Shown piece by piece: positions 1 through 6,680 of a stretch of 14,492 nucleotides of DNA. Location: positions 1-14,492 of the forward strand of contig JAGWLJ010000008.1 in assembly GCA_028873275.1 (NCBI GenBank), given 5' to 3'. The DNA is from Pseudomonadota bacterium. GTDB lineage: Bacteria > Pseudomonadota > Alphaproteobacteria > Rickettsiales > SXRF01. Position numbers and translations under genes: made by a program. Every line of letters starts with the position of its first letter. The first letter of the stretch is position 1. The notes below the pieces were generated by a model. It made no database searches and was not told the origin of the DNA. It saw only the letters and a program-made list of their open reading frames with translations.

Positions 1-1
1 C

Positions 2-517
2 AAGGTGACCAAGAAGGGCAAGATCGGCATTCTGTTCTTCTACCCGCTCGATTTCACTTTCGTCTGCCCGTCGGAAATCATCGCCTTCAACAACCGCCTC
101 AAGGAATTCAAGCTACGCAAGGCGGAAGTCATCAGCGTTTCGGTGGATTCGCATTTCACCCATCTGGCGTGGAAGAATACCCCCGTCGAAAAAGGTGGCA
201 TCGGCAACGTGCAGTTCCCGATGGTGGCAGACCTCACCAAATCCATCGCCCGCGATTATGACGTGCTGACCGGCGGCGCCGTCGCCTTCCGCGGCACCTT
301 CATGATCGACGGCAATGGCATCGTGCGCCACCAGCTGGTCAATGACCTGCCGCTGGGCCGCAACGTCGACGAGGCGCTGCGCATGGTTGACGCGCTGCAA
401 TTCCATGAAGAGCACGGCGAAGTCTGCCCGGCTGGCTGGAACCGCGGCGAAGAAGGCATGAAAGCCTCGGCCGAAGGCGTGGCCAAGTATCTCAAGGGGC
501 ATGCGAAGAAACTCTAG
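2..517 (+). CDS. 2-Cys peroxiredoxin (Prx1/AhpC type), 5' end outside window
   Basis: Thiol peroxidase that reduces hydrogen and organic peroxides in the cytoplasm. The frame is open from base 2. Family members have about 30 to 40 more residues before the first visible strand, so the start lies upstream and the GTG at 5 is not a real start. Counting from that GTG, the peroxidatic cysteine is residue 21 in the FTFVCPSE motif and the resolving cysteine is residue 141 in EVCPAGW. This is the typical 2-Cys arrangement. The conserved RGTFxID segment of the fold is also present, at about residues 96-102. The next gene is thioredoxin reductase, 75 bases downstream, which fits a peroxide-detoxification pair in which thioredoxin recycles the peroxiredoxin. 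Family assignment is secure; the electron donor is inferred. Confidence 0.93.
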   Translation, partial: KVTKKGKIGILFFYPLDFTFVCPSEIIAFNNRLKEFKLRKAEVISVSVDSHFTHLAWKNTPVEKGGIGNVQFPMVADLTKSIARDYDVLTGGAVAFRGTFMIDGNGIVRHQLVNDLPLGRNVDEALRMVDALQFHEEHGEVCPAGWNRGEEGMKASAEGVAKYLKGHAKKL

Positions 518-523
518 GGAATA

Positions 524-586
524 GTGTGGGTGCGGGTGTGAGTGGGAGTGTAAGCACTTCCTTTTCATCCGCACTCGCACCCACAC
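524..586. other. Long GT/CA-rich hairpin between peroxiredoxin and trxB
   Basis: Bases 524-538 pair with 572-586 over 15 base pairs, with one G-U wobble as RNA. The left arm is almost purely G and T and the right arm almost purely C and A. Further GTGAGTG/CACTCAC pairings are possible, so several registers compete. No run of T follows, so it is not a standard intrinsic terminator. The right arm ends six bases before the trxB start and occupies the place of a Shine-Dalgarno sequence. It may be an mRNA stabiliser, a translational control structure or a dispersed palindromic repeat. Confidence 0.7.
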
Positions 587-592
587 TCACAC

Positions 593-1531
593 ATGGCCAT
601 CCACCACACCAAAGTCCTCATCATTGGCTCCGGCGCAGCCGGCTGCACGGCGGCGATCTATGCGTCGCGCGCGTCGCTGGCACCGATCATGGTGCACGGC
701 ATGCAGCCCGGCGGGCAGCTGACCATTACCACCGACGTTGAAAACTTCCCCGGCTTCGAGCACGCGGTCAAAGGCCCGTGGTTGATGGAGCAGATGGAAA
801 AACAGGCGGCGCATGTCGGCACGCAGATCATCCATGACACCATCGCCAAGGTAGACCTGTCGAAGCGCCCTTTCATCGCTGTGGGCGAATCCGGCGATAC
901 CTATATCGGTGAAACGCTTATCATTGCCACCGGCGCTTCCGCCCGCTGGCTGGGCATTCCCAGCGAAAAGCAATTCTCAGGCTTCGGAGTGTCTGCCTGC
1001 GCCACCTGCGACGGGTTTTTCTTCAAAGGTAGGGATGTCGTGGTTATCGGCGGCGGCAACAGCGCGGTGGAAGAAGCGCTCTACCTCTCCAACATCGCCA
1101 ATCGTGTGACGGTCATTCACCGGCGTGATTCTCTGCGCGCCGAGAAGATCGGCCAGGAGCGCCTGTTTAAAAACCCAAAAGTATCGGTGATCTGGGACAG
1201 CGTTATTGAGGAATTCATCGGAACCGAAAACCCCACCTCGCTGACGGCGGTGCGGCTGAAAAACCTCAAAACCGGCGGCCTCACCGAATACAAAACCGAC
1301 GGCGCCTTCATCGCCATCGGCCACACGCCCAATACCGAATTATTCAAAGGCGTCGTTACTCTGGACAGCGAAGGCTATATCGTCACCACTCCCGGCCGCA
1401 CCACCACCAATATCCCGGGCGTCTTCGCCGCCGGCGACGTGCAGGACAAGATCTTCCGCCAGGCCGTCACCGCCGCCGGCACAGGCTGCATGGCGGCGTT
1501 GGAGGCGGAGAAGTTTTTAATGGGACATTAA
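593..1531 (+). CDS. trxB: Thioredoxin-disulfide reductase
   Basis: FAD- and NADPH-dependent enzyme that reduces thioredoxin in the cytoplasm. The product has 312 residues, normal for low-molecular-weight bacterial TrxB. The FAD-binding GSGAAG lies at residues 12-17, the redox-active CATC at 136-139, the NADPH-binding GGGNSA at 153-158, and HRRDSLRAEK at 176-185. The C-terminal FAD motif ends in GVFAAGDVQDK. The ATG at 593 gives the standard N-terminus, but there is no recognisable ribosome binding site before it; a CA-rich hairpin arm lies there instead. It probably shares a transcript with the upstream peroxiredoxin. Its last 15 bases overlap the convergent gene on the other strand. Confidence 0.97.
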   Translation: MAIHHTKVLIIGSGAAGCTAAIYASRASLAPIMVHGMQPGGQLTITTDVENFPGFEHAVKGPWLMEQMEKQAAHVGTQIIHDTIAKVDLSKRPFIAVGESGDTYIGETLIIATGASARWLGIPSEKQFSGFGVSACATCDGFFFKGRDVVVIGGGNSAVEEALYLSNIANRVTVIHRRDSLRAEKIGQERLFKNPKVSVIWDSVIEEFIGTENPTSLTAVRLKNLKTGGLTEYKTDGAFIAIGHTPNTELFKGVVTLDSEGYIVTTPGRTTTNIPGVFAAGDVQDKIFRQAVTAAGTGCMAALEAEKFLMGH

Positions 1532-2002
1532 ATCATCGCCGTGCGGCACGTGATGGTCATGATGATAGCCATACTCGATGCGCTTCTTAATACTCCAAGC
1601 TACTGGCCGGAGAACCAGGTTGGTTGCCACGATGAATACCGTACAGGCAATGGCCGGTGCAGCAAAGCCAGCCCCGGCGAACATGCCGATGGCCGCCGAG
1701 CACCACAGCGTCGCCGCCGTGGCGATGCCTTTGATGCTGGCTCCTTCCTTCATGATTACGCCGCCACCCAGGAAGCCGATGCCGGTGATGATCTGGCTGG
1801 AAATGCGCGCCAGGCTATCGGGCGTGCTCATGCCGGTGACGGCAATGCTATTGCCGAAAAGCGCAAAACTAGCGGCGCCAATCGCCACCAGCGCGTTCAT
1901 GCGCAGGCCCGCCGTATTCTGGCGCAGCTGGCGCTCGAGTCCCACGATAATCCCTAAAAACAAAGCCAGCGCCAACCTAATTGCCATTACTTCCCAGGGC
2001 AT
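1517..2002 (-). CDS. MgtC/SapB family inner-membrane protein
   Basis: Short 161-residue membrane protein covering only the N-terminal transmembrane domain of MgtC; the soluble C-terminal domain of Salmonella MgtC is absent. GLERQ (residues 21-25), a conserved arginine at 34 and the glycine-rich GIGFLGGGVI (74-83) are typical of the family. Four or five hydrophobic segments span residues 6 to 135. The family is linked to magnesium limitation, acid stress and control of ATP synthase in pathogens; the role here is unknown. The C-terminus is rich in histidine and aspartate (about residues 147-157), which could bind metal. The ATG at 2002 follows AGGAGG at 2012-2007 by four bases. An in-frame ATG five codons later is possible but too far from that site. 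The gene overlaps trxB tail to tail. Confidence 0.85.
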   Translation of the reverse strand: MPWEVMAIRLALALFLGIIVGLERQLRQNTAGLRMNALVAIGAASFALFGNSIAVTGMSTPDSLARISSQIITGIGFLGGGVIMKEGASIKGIATAATLWCSAAIGMFAGAGFAAPAIACTVFIVATNLVLRPVAWSIKKRIEYGYHHDHHVPHGDDLMSH

Positions 2003-2132
2003 GCGTCCTCCTGAAGGTTAAGTCTTTACCTTACAGGGCAAACATTAAAATAATAATAATTGTTAATGCCATGCCCGAATGCAGGGCACTCTCTTTACCA
2101 CATTTTTTAAGACATTGTTTGTTAAGAAAAAA

Positions 2133-2209
2133 TGGCGCACCCGGAGCGACTCGAACGCCCGACCTTTTGATTCGTAGTCAAATGCTCTATCCAACTGAGC
2201 TACGGGTGC
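2133..2209 (-). tRNA. tRNA-Arg(ACG)
   Basis: A 77-base cloverleaf on the minus strand. The acceptor stem is GCACCCG/CGGGTGC with discriminator G and an encoded CCA. The anticodon stem TTTGA/TCAAA encloses loop CTACGAA, giving anticodon ACG, read as ICG in bacteria. The T arm has the normal GTTCGAGTC. A run of T follows the CCA on the transcribed strand. Confidence 0.97.
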
Positions 2210-2249
2210 GAACCATGGAAAACAGCCCCCTTTTCAGCAGGCGAGGCGA

Positions 2250-2278
2250 AACGTAGCTAAAGACTGGCAAAAAGACAA
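2250..2278 (-). promoter_or_regulatory. Possible promoter of tRNA-Arg
   Basis: On the minus strand TTGTCT (2278-2273) and TACGTT (2255-2250) are separated by 17 bases. This places transcription start about 34 bases before the tRNA 5' end. The -35 is fair and the -10 weak. Confidence 0.35.
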
Positions 2279-2338
2279 GGATTTTATATGTTATCGGCCC
2301 TATAGTGCCCAATTCCCTCTATCCGGAGCGTTTAACTC

Positions 2339-3601
2339 ATGGCGTACCACCTGACCACCCTTAAAAACGGCCTGCGCGTGGCCAGCGAATTCCTGCCCGG
2401 CGTGGAAAGCGTGGCGGTCGCCGTCAGCGTCGGCGCCGGCGCGCGCTATGAGAGCGAGGCGGACGGCGGCATCTCGCACCTGCTTGAGCACATGGCGTTC
2501 AAGGGCACTAAAACCCGCAACGCCCGCGACATCGCCGAAGCGTTCGACAATATCGGCGGCCAGAGCAACGCCTACACCTCGATGGAAAACACCGTGTATT
2601 TCGCCAAGGTGCTGAAAGGCGACGTGCGGCTGGCCGTGGATATCCTGGCCGACATCCTGCAGAATTCGGTGTTCGACGAGGAGGAGCTGGCGCGCGAGAA
2701 AGGCGTGATCATTCAGGAAATCGCCATGCATTACGATACGCCGGACGATCTGATCAACGACTATTTCGACGAAACGGCCTTCCCCAATCAGCCGATGGGG
2801 CGCTCCATTCTCAGCACCGAAGAACGCGTCAACGCCCATAGCCGCGACGACCTCATCCGCTATATGCAGGCGCATTACCGCACGCCGCGCATGGTGCTGT
2901 CGGCGGCCGGCAATATCGACCACCGGACGCTGGTGGCGATGGCGGAGGAATATTTTACCCTGCCGCACGAAACTGCCGGCCCCGGCTTCGAGCCGGCGGG
3001 CTACGGCGGCGGCGAAGCCCGTGCCACGCGCGATTTCGAGCAACTGCACCTGATGGTAGGCCTGCCCGCCGTATCGATCCACGCACCCGAATATTACACG
3101 CTGCAGGTCTATGCCGGCATCCTAGGCGGCGGCATGTCGTCGCGTCTTTTCCAGGAAGTGAGAGAGAAGCGCGGGCTGGCCTATACGGTCTATGCCATGG
3201 GCAGCGCCTATGAGGATTTCGGCCTGCTCAGCATCTATGCCGCCACGGCTCCCGATAAGGCGGAGGAACTTTCCGGCGTGCTGATTGATGAGTTGGCGAG
3301 CATGACGACGACCATTTCGGAAGAAGAGTTGCAACGCGCCAGGAACCAGCACAAGGCCGACCTGCTGATGTCACGGGAGAACCCCCAGGCGGTGGCCACC
3401 TGGATCGGGCGCCACCTCCTTACCTATGGCGAATACCGCCAGGCGAAAGACCTCGCCGCCCGTATCGATGCCATCAGTAAAGATGACGTGCTGAGACTGG
3501 CACGACAGCTGGCGCAGGGAAAGCTGACCATCGCCGCGCTGGGCAATCCGAAGGGTGTGCTGCCGTATGAGGCACTGGCGGAGAGATTGGTAAAGTCTTA
3601 A
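2339..3601 (+). CDS. M16 family zinc metalloprotease (processing-peptidase-like)
   Basis: Protein of 420 residues related to the mitochondrial processing peptidase beta subunit. The inverted zinc motif HLLEH is at residues 47-51. The distal glutamate ligand is E127 in the VIIQEIAMHYD stretch, at the usual spacing, so the enzyme should be active. The N-terminal M16 domain is followed by the M16_C domain from about residue 170, including the GGGMSSRLFQEVREKRGLAY segment that shapes the active site. Alphaproteobacteria commonly carry one such protease; its substrates are poorly known. The start at 2339 is supported by GGAG at 2325-2328. No signal peptide is visible, so it is probably cytoplasmic. 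The stop codon ends two bases before the tRNA-Leu gene on the other strand. Confidence 0.95.
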   Translation: MAYHLTTLKNGLRVASEFLPGVESVAVAVSVGAGARYESEADGGISHLLEHMAFKGTKTRNARDIAEAFDNIGGQSNAYTSMENTVYFAKVLKGDVRLAVDILADILQNSVFDEEELAREKGVIIQEIAMHYDTPDDLINDYFDETAFPNQPMGRSILSTEERVNAHSRDDLIRYMQAHYRTPRMVLSAAGNIDHRTLVAMAEEYFTLPHETAGPGFEPAGYGGGEARATRDFEQLHLMVGLPAVSIHAPEYYTLQVYAGILGGGMSSRLFQEVREKRGLAYTVYAMGSAYEDFGLLSIYAATAPDKAEELSGVLIDELASMTTTISEEELQRARNQHKADLLMSRENPQAVATWIGRHLLTYGEYRQAKDLAARIDAISKDDVLRLARQLAQGKLTIAALGNPKGVLPYEALAERLVKS

Positions 3602-3602
3602 A

Positions 3603-3687
3603 TGGTGCGGCCGAGAAGACTCGAACTTCCACGCCTCGCGGCGCTACCACCTCAAGGTAGTGCGTCTACCAATTCCGCCACGGCCGC
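3603..3687 (-). tRNA. tRNA-Leu(GAG)
   Basis: An 85-base class II tRNA on the minus strand. The acceptor is GCGGCCG/CGGCCGC with discriminator A and an encoded CCA. The anticodon stem CTACC/GGTAG encloses loop TTGAGGT, giving anticodon GAG. A long variable arm typical of tRNA-Leu is present. Confidence 0.97.
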
Positions 3688-3715
3688 ATGCCCAGGCTGA
3701 TTGACAAGAGCGCAA

Positions 3716-3744
3716 TATCTAAGCAAAGATTCGCCTCTTGGCAA
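3716..3744 (-). promoter_or_regulatory. Promoter of tRNA-Leu
   Basis: On the minus strand TTGCCA (3744-3739) and TAGATA (3721-3716) are separated by exactly 17 bases. Transcription would start near 3709, about 22 bases before the tRNA. The site overlaps the longest possible upstream extension of lipB, which supports the later lipB start. Confidence 0.55.
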
Positions 3745-3758
3745 GTCATCACAGCATT

Positions 3759-4400
3759 ATGGAATGGAAAATTTCTACCGAACCGGTGGAATACCCGGCC
3801 GCCATGGAAACCATGGAGCGGCGGGTGGCCGGCATTGCCGCAGGCACAGCCCCGGAAATGGCCTGGCTGCTCGAGCATCCTCCTCTCTATACCGCCGGCA
3901 CCAGCGCCAAAGCGCCTGACCTGCTGGATAGCGCCCGTTTTCCCGTATATCCTTCCGGCCGCGGCGGCCAGTTCACCTATCATGGGCCGGGCCAGCGCGT
4001 CGCCTACCTGATGCTCGATTTAAGGAAGCGCGCCCTGCCCGGCCAGCCTGATATCCGCCGCTACGTGCGCCGGCTGGAGCAATGGCTGATCGCCACGCTG
4101 GCCGAATTCGGCGTGGAGGGGTTCACCCGGGAGGGCCGAACCGGCGTCTGGGTCAGCGATAAGGGAGGGGAAGCCAAAATCGCCGCCATCGGCATCCGCG
4201 TGCGCAAATGGGTGGCCTATCACGGCATTTCGCTCAATGTCAGTCCCGACCTGTCGCATTATAGCGGCATCGTGCCTTGCGGAATACGTGAGCATAGCGT
4301 GACCTCACTGGCGGCAATCGGTATCGAAACGTGCATGAACGAGGTGGATACGGTGCTGAACCGAACGTTTATGACGACTTTTGAGGCCGAAACGGTATAA
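3759..4400 (+). CDS. lipB: Octanoyl-[acyl-carrier protein]:protein octanoyltransferase
   Basis: Transfers octanoate from acyl carrier protein to lipoyl domains, the first step of lipoate synthesis before LipA. From the ATG at 3759 the product has 213 residues. The signature RGGQFTYHGPGQ lies at residues 68-79. The catalytic lysine is K140 in the EAKIAAIGIRV segment and the catalytic cysteine is C174 in VPCGI; both are intact. A TTG at 3738 would add seven residues but lies inside the divergent tRNA-Leu promoter. Neither start has a clear Shine-Dalgarno sequence. The TAA stop overlaps the A-run that encodes the U-tail of a minus-strand terminator, so lipB converges on that transcript. Confidence 0.95.
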   Translation: MEWKISTEPVEYPAAMETMERRVAGIAAGTAPEMAWLLEHPPLYTAGTSAKAPDLLDSARFPVYPSGRGGQFTYHGPGQRVAYLMLDLRKRALPGQPDIRRYVRRLEQWLIATLAEFGVEGFTREGRTGVWVSDKGGEAKIAAIGIRVRKWVAYHGISLNVSPDLSHYSGIVPCGIREHSVTSLAAIGIETCMNEVDTVLNRTFMTTFEAETV

Positions 4401-4425
4401 AAAAAACCGGGCCCGAAGGCCCGGT
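4399..4425 (-). terminator. Intrinsic terminator with UUCG tetraloop
   Basis: Read on the minus strand, CCGGGCC (4424-4418), loop TTCG (4417-4414), GGCCCGG (4413-4407) and eight T (4406-4399). The c(UUCG)g loop and long U-tail make it a very strong terminator. It would end the LysR-side transcript or the small RNA candidate. The plus side has no T-run. Confidence 0.88.
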
Positions 4426-4492
4426 AAAGCTATAACAGGGAGGATTATGGGCATGGAGCCCAAGAATGAGGATGGATTACATCGCTCATAAT
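4399..4492 (-). ncRNA. Candidate small RNA with anti-Shine-Dalgarno motif
   Basis: On the minus strand a -10-like TATACT lies at 4504-4499, predicting a start near 4492. The about 94-base transcript would contain a TGGGC/GCCCA stem (loop TCCAT, 4459-4445), then a single-stranded CCTCCC at 4443-4438, then a seven-pair GC hairpin with loop TTCG and eight T. Two more CCTC stretches occur nearby. This is the layout of a trans-acting RNA that pairs with ribosome binding sites. The -35 is poor, so it may instead be processed from the LysR mRNA 3' end. Confidence 0.42.
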
Positions 4493-4534
4493 GAGGACAG
4501 TATACCTATTCATTTATTGATTGGAATTAACAAA

Positions 4535-4550
4535 ATAGCAATATTGCTAT
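4535..4550. other. 16-bp perfect palindrome downstream of the LysR gene
   Basis: ATAGCAATATTGCTAT is fully self-complementary. It lies 17 bases beyond the LysR stop codon, upstream of the candidate small RNA promoter. It could be a protein-binding site or a minor stem in the LysR 3' UTR. Confidence 0.5.
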
Positions 4551-4566
4551 GCAATTAGCGCATGGC

Positions 4567-5472
4567 TTATCCGGCCTTCCGCAAACCGTCTTCCGCCAGT
4601 TTTCTTATCAGAAACTCTTTGAATACATTAACTCTTTTTGAGTTCCGCAGCTCAACGGAATAAACAAAATACACCTCCGTTGCCGGACCGTTCAGCTCCG
4701 GCAGCACCTTGCTGACATGGGGCATGCCCTGCACCATGTAATCCGGCAGGCCGGCAATGCCGATGCCGCTTTCCACCGCCTTCAGCATGCCGCCCAGGCT
4801 ATTGATGCGGAAAGCGGGGCTGCCCCCTTCATACGCCCCCGCCCCTGCTTTCAATATCCAATTCACTTCGGCGAATGGCAGGCGGCTCTCCTCGCCGAAT
4901 ACAATCAGGCGATGATCTTTCAAATCCTGCGCTTTTCGCGGGATGCCATGCCGGCGCAGATAATCGCTGGAAGCATAAAGCGAATTTTCCAACGTGGTCA
5001 GCCGTTTCTGGATGAGATCGGGATGGCGGGCCGGGAAGAAGCGGATAGCGGCATCGGCCTCGCGCATGCTTAAGTCCAGCTCGCGGTCGTCGACCAATAG
5101 CGTCACGGAGATTTCAGGATAGGATTCAGTGAATTCCCGCATGCGCGGCGTCAGCCAGGTGGTGCCGATGGCCACCGGCGCCGTGATCTTGAGCGGCCCG
5201 CGGGGCCGGTCGCGGCTTTCGAGCAGCGCGTTCTCGGCAGTAGCGAGGCGCGACAGAATATCGCTGACGGCGCGGAATAAGATTTCCCCCTGCTCGGTCA
5301 GCAGCAGCCCGCGCGCGTGGCGGTGAAACAGCTCCACCTGAAGATCCGCCTCAAGCGCGCTGATCTGGCGGCTGATGGCCGACTGGCTGAGATTCATGAC
5401 CGCCCCGGCACGCGTAAAGCTCTGCGCTGTGGCAACGGTGTGGAACACCCGCAATTTATCCCAATCCATCAT
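4567..5472 (-). CDS. LysR-family transcriptional regulator
   Basis: A 301-residue LysR-type DNA-binding regulator. The N-terminal winged helix-turn-helix spans about residues 4-63, with AGAVMNLSQSAISRQISALE as the recognition region. A linker helix follows, then a periplasmic-binding-like effector domain from about residue 92 to 295. The effector domain has the shape seen in the CrgA/GcvA-like group, but the ligand cannot be predicted. The start is either of two adjacent ATGs (5472 or 5469); neither has a visible Shine-Dalgarno sequence. No gene diverges from it, so the usual clue to the target is missing. In many alphaproteobacteria a similar LysR gene lies near trxB, but here several genes intervene. 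A terminator from the next gene upstream lies only about 40 bases before its start, so it needs its own promoter. Confidence 0.93.
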   Translation of the reverse strand: MMDWDKLRVFHTVATAQSFTRAGAVMNLSQSAISRQISALEADLQVELFHRHARGLLLTEQGEILFRAVSDILSRLATAENALLESRDRPRGPLKITAPVAIGTTWLTPRMREFTESYPEISVTLLVDDRELDLSMREADAAIRFFPARHPDLIQKRLTTLENSLYASSDYLRRHGIPRKAQDLKDHRLIVFGEESRLPFAEVNWILKAGAGAYEGGSPAFRINSLGGMLKAVESGIGIAGLPDYMVQGMPHVSKVLPELNGPATEVYFVYSVELRNSKRVNVFKEFLIRKLAEDGLRKAG

Positions 5473-5510
5473 AGGGGCAGTGATTAGCGGATTTTCGCCG
5501 CTGGGACAAT

Positions 5511-5537
5511 AAAAAGCGGCAGGCCGAAGCCTGCCGC
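5511..5537 (-). terminator. Intrinsic terminator of the Arg/Ser-rich repeat gene
   Basis: On the minus strand GCGGCAGGC (5537-5529), loop TTCG (5528-5525), GCCTGCCGC (5524-5516) and five T (5515-5511). It has nine base pairs and a UUCG loop, 24 bases after the stop codon of the gene at 5561-6094. Confidence 0.88.
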
Positions 5538-5560
5538 CGAACGCTCAAAAGAGCCGATCT

Positions 5561-6094
5561 TTAGTATTCCGATGAAGACCGGTGCCGGCGGCGCGGTTCT
5601 TCCTCGTATTCGCCGTAATCACGACGGCTGCGCCCCCGGGAAGAAGAGCGGTATCCCCCCTCCTCATTCTCACCCCAGCCCTTGCGGGAAGCGCGGGAAT
5701 GCCCCTCCGGGTCGCCGAACCAACCGCTAGCTCCATGGTCGGGATTCTCCCAGCCCCGGCGCGAAGCCTCAGAGTGCCCCTCGGAATCGCCGAACCAGCC
5801 GCTGGGAGCATGATCGGAGTTTTCCCAACCCCGCCGGGAAGCTTCGGAGTGTCCTTCGGAATCGCCGAACCAACCGCCATGCCCCATATGGCGCGATTCC
5901 TGGCGCATACGTCCGCGGCGCGGGCTGTCCTCGTTATATTCCGAACCACGGCCGCTAGAACGGCGGGAGCGCGGATATTCATCCTCCTCTTCGTAACGCG
6001 AACGGCTACGACCGGAACCCGAACGGCTGGAACTGGAGTAACCACGCCCTTCTTCGCGTTCATCTTCATCATAGTCTCTGCTTGACCTTGGCAT
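5561..6094 (-). CDS. Arg/Ser-rich disordered protein with three KGG-like repeats
   Basis: A 177-residue, strongly charged, low-complexity protein with no hydrophobic core. Residues 1-70 are rich in Arg, Ser, Glu and Tyr, with RSGSGRSRSR-like stretches. Residues 74-147 hold three tandem copies of a 25-residue unit beginning GWFGDSEGHSEASRRGW. The tail is again RSSSRGRSRR-like. The unit resembles the KGG motif of general stress proteins such as YciG (GGxFANDxxKASEAGRKGG), with Trp replacing some glycines. A stress-protective or nucleic-acid-associated role is therefore inferred, not shown. AGGAGG at 6105-6100 is five bases before the ATG at 6094, the best ribosome site in this part. A TTGACA promoter lies upstream and a UUCG terminator follows, so it is a single-gene unit. 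A 175-codon open frame overlaps it in another register and is its shadow. Confidence 0.8.
   Translation of the reverse strand: MPRSSRDYDEDEREEGRGYSSSSRSGSGRSRSRYEEEDEYPRSRRSSGRGSEYNEDSPRRGRMRQESRHMGHGGWFGDSEGHSEASRRGWENSDHAPSGWFGDSEGHSEASRRGWENPDHGASGWFGDPEGHSRASRKGWGENEEGGYRSSSRGRSRRDYGEYEEEPRRRHRSSSEY
5654..5875 (-). repeat. Three tandem 75-bp coding repeats
   Basis: These encode residues 74-98, 99-123 and 124-147 of the Arg/Ser-rich protein. Units 1 and 2 share 17 identical residues at their start. Unit 3 has diverged (Asp-Pro-Glu, Arg for Glu, Lys for Arg). The DNA differs mostly at third positions, so the copies are old and kept at protein level. Confidence 0.85.
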
Positions 6095-6176
6095 AAAAAC
6101 CTCCTTGATGCTTGTTATCGTTAAAGGTGATTATCGTTTCATTACCGGAATCATCACTCCGAAGCCTAGCCGCGCC

Positions 6177-6205
6177 CGGATAAAATCTCCGTACCCTGTT
6201 GTCAA
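6177..6205 (-). promoter_or_regulatory. Promoter of the Arg/Ser-rich repeat gene
   Basis: On the minus strand a consensus TTGACA (6205-6200) lies 17 bases from TATCCG (6182-6177). This predicts a 5' UTR of about 75 bases before the ATG at 6094. The -35 is perfect; the -10 is weak. Confidence 0.5.
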
Positions 6206-6248
6206 GCGTTACATAAGAAAGTAATGTTATTTATATAGCAATTTCCAT

Positions 6249-6333
6249 ATGTTACCATTAATTTGAGCGCAATTGTGCGGAGCAGCATATCTGCATAAAA
6301 TTTATTGTGCATTGCAACAAATTGTGGTAACAT
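6249..6333. promoter_or_regulatory. Inverted ATGTTACCA/TGGTAACAT sites and likely DUF378 promoter
   Basis: ATGTTACCA (6249-6257) and its exact reverse complement (6325-6333) lie in the space between two divergent genes. The right site contains TAACAT (6328-6333), which sits 17 bases after TTGTGC (6305-6310) and could be the -10 of the rightward gene. Paired operator sites with looping are possible. About 170 bases on the leftward side hold the other promoter and its 5' UTR. Confidence 0.4.
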
Positions 6334-6390
6334 AAAAATAGGTTAAAAGGCGTTCCTTTTAGCCCTTTATGGGGAGGAGGTTTAAAGATT

Positions 6391-6579
6391 ATGTTCCACA
6401 AGATAGCAACGTTTCTGGTCATTCTTGGCGCCGCGAACATCGGTTTGACGTCGTGGCTGCATCTTGATCTGATCGGGATGTTTGGAGTATTAGGCTCCAC
6501 CATCAACGTGCTAGTGGGCGTATCGGGTCTGTATATGTTGCTTGCGACGTATACGACGCTGCTGAAAAAAACAGCTTAA
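6391..6579 (+). CDS. DUF378-type small inner-membrane protein
   Basis: A 62-residue protein with two hydrophobic helices, about residues 5-23 and 38-57, and a short basic tail. The pattern of an N-terminal helix with GAANIGL, a central LIGMFG and a second helix containing LVGVSGLYML matches the DUF378 (YuzA-like) family, in which GGLNWGL and LVGLAALY occupy the same places. Function of the family is unknown. A strong GGGGAGGAGG at 6371-6380 lies ten bases before the ATG. It diverges from the Arg/Ser-rich gene and shares the space containing the TGGTAACAT sites, so both may respond to a common signal. Its own hairpin terminator follows. Confidence 0.8.
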   Translation: MFHKIATFLVILGAANIGLTSWLHLDLIGMFGVLGSTINVLVGVSGLYMLLATYTTLLKKTA

Positions 6580-6605
6580 TATCGATAGCGCTATCACTAT
6601 AAAGG

Positions 6606-6664
6606 TCCCGCTTCCCCGCCTGCCCGATCGGCTTTACGCCGGACCGGCCTTCGGGGGAGCGGGA
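6606..6664 (+). terminator. Stem-loop after the DUF378 gene
   Basis: Bases 6606-6618 pair with 6652-6664 over 13 base pairs (one G-U), enclosing a second smaller hairpin. A modest T-rich stretch (ATATTTTAA) follows nine bases later. It is probably a terminator or 3' end stabiliser, but lacks an immediate U-tail. Confidence 0.5.
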
Positions 6665-6680
6665 TTCATATTTTAAGGGC

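Noticed and set aside
113..586. 157-codon minus-strand frame opposite the peroxiredoxin
   Set aside because: Shadow of a GC-rich gene with clear catalytic motifs on the other strand.
4447..4491. 14-codon open frame preceded by GGGAGG on the plus strand
   Set aside because: The ribosome-site-like sequence is the complement of the CCTCCC in the minus-strand small RNA candidate; the frame is tiny and without a supporting promoter.
5545..6072. 175-codon frame overlapping the Arg/Ser-rich gene on the same strand
   Set aside because: Wrong register of a repetitive gene; it has no ribosome site, while the 5561-6094 frame has AGGAGG and a family-like repeat.
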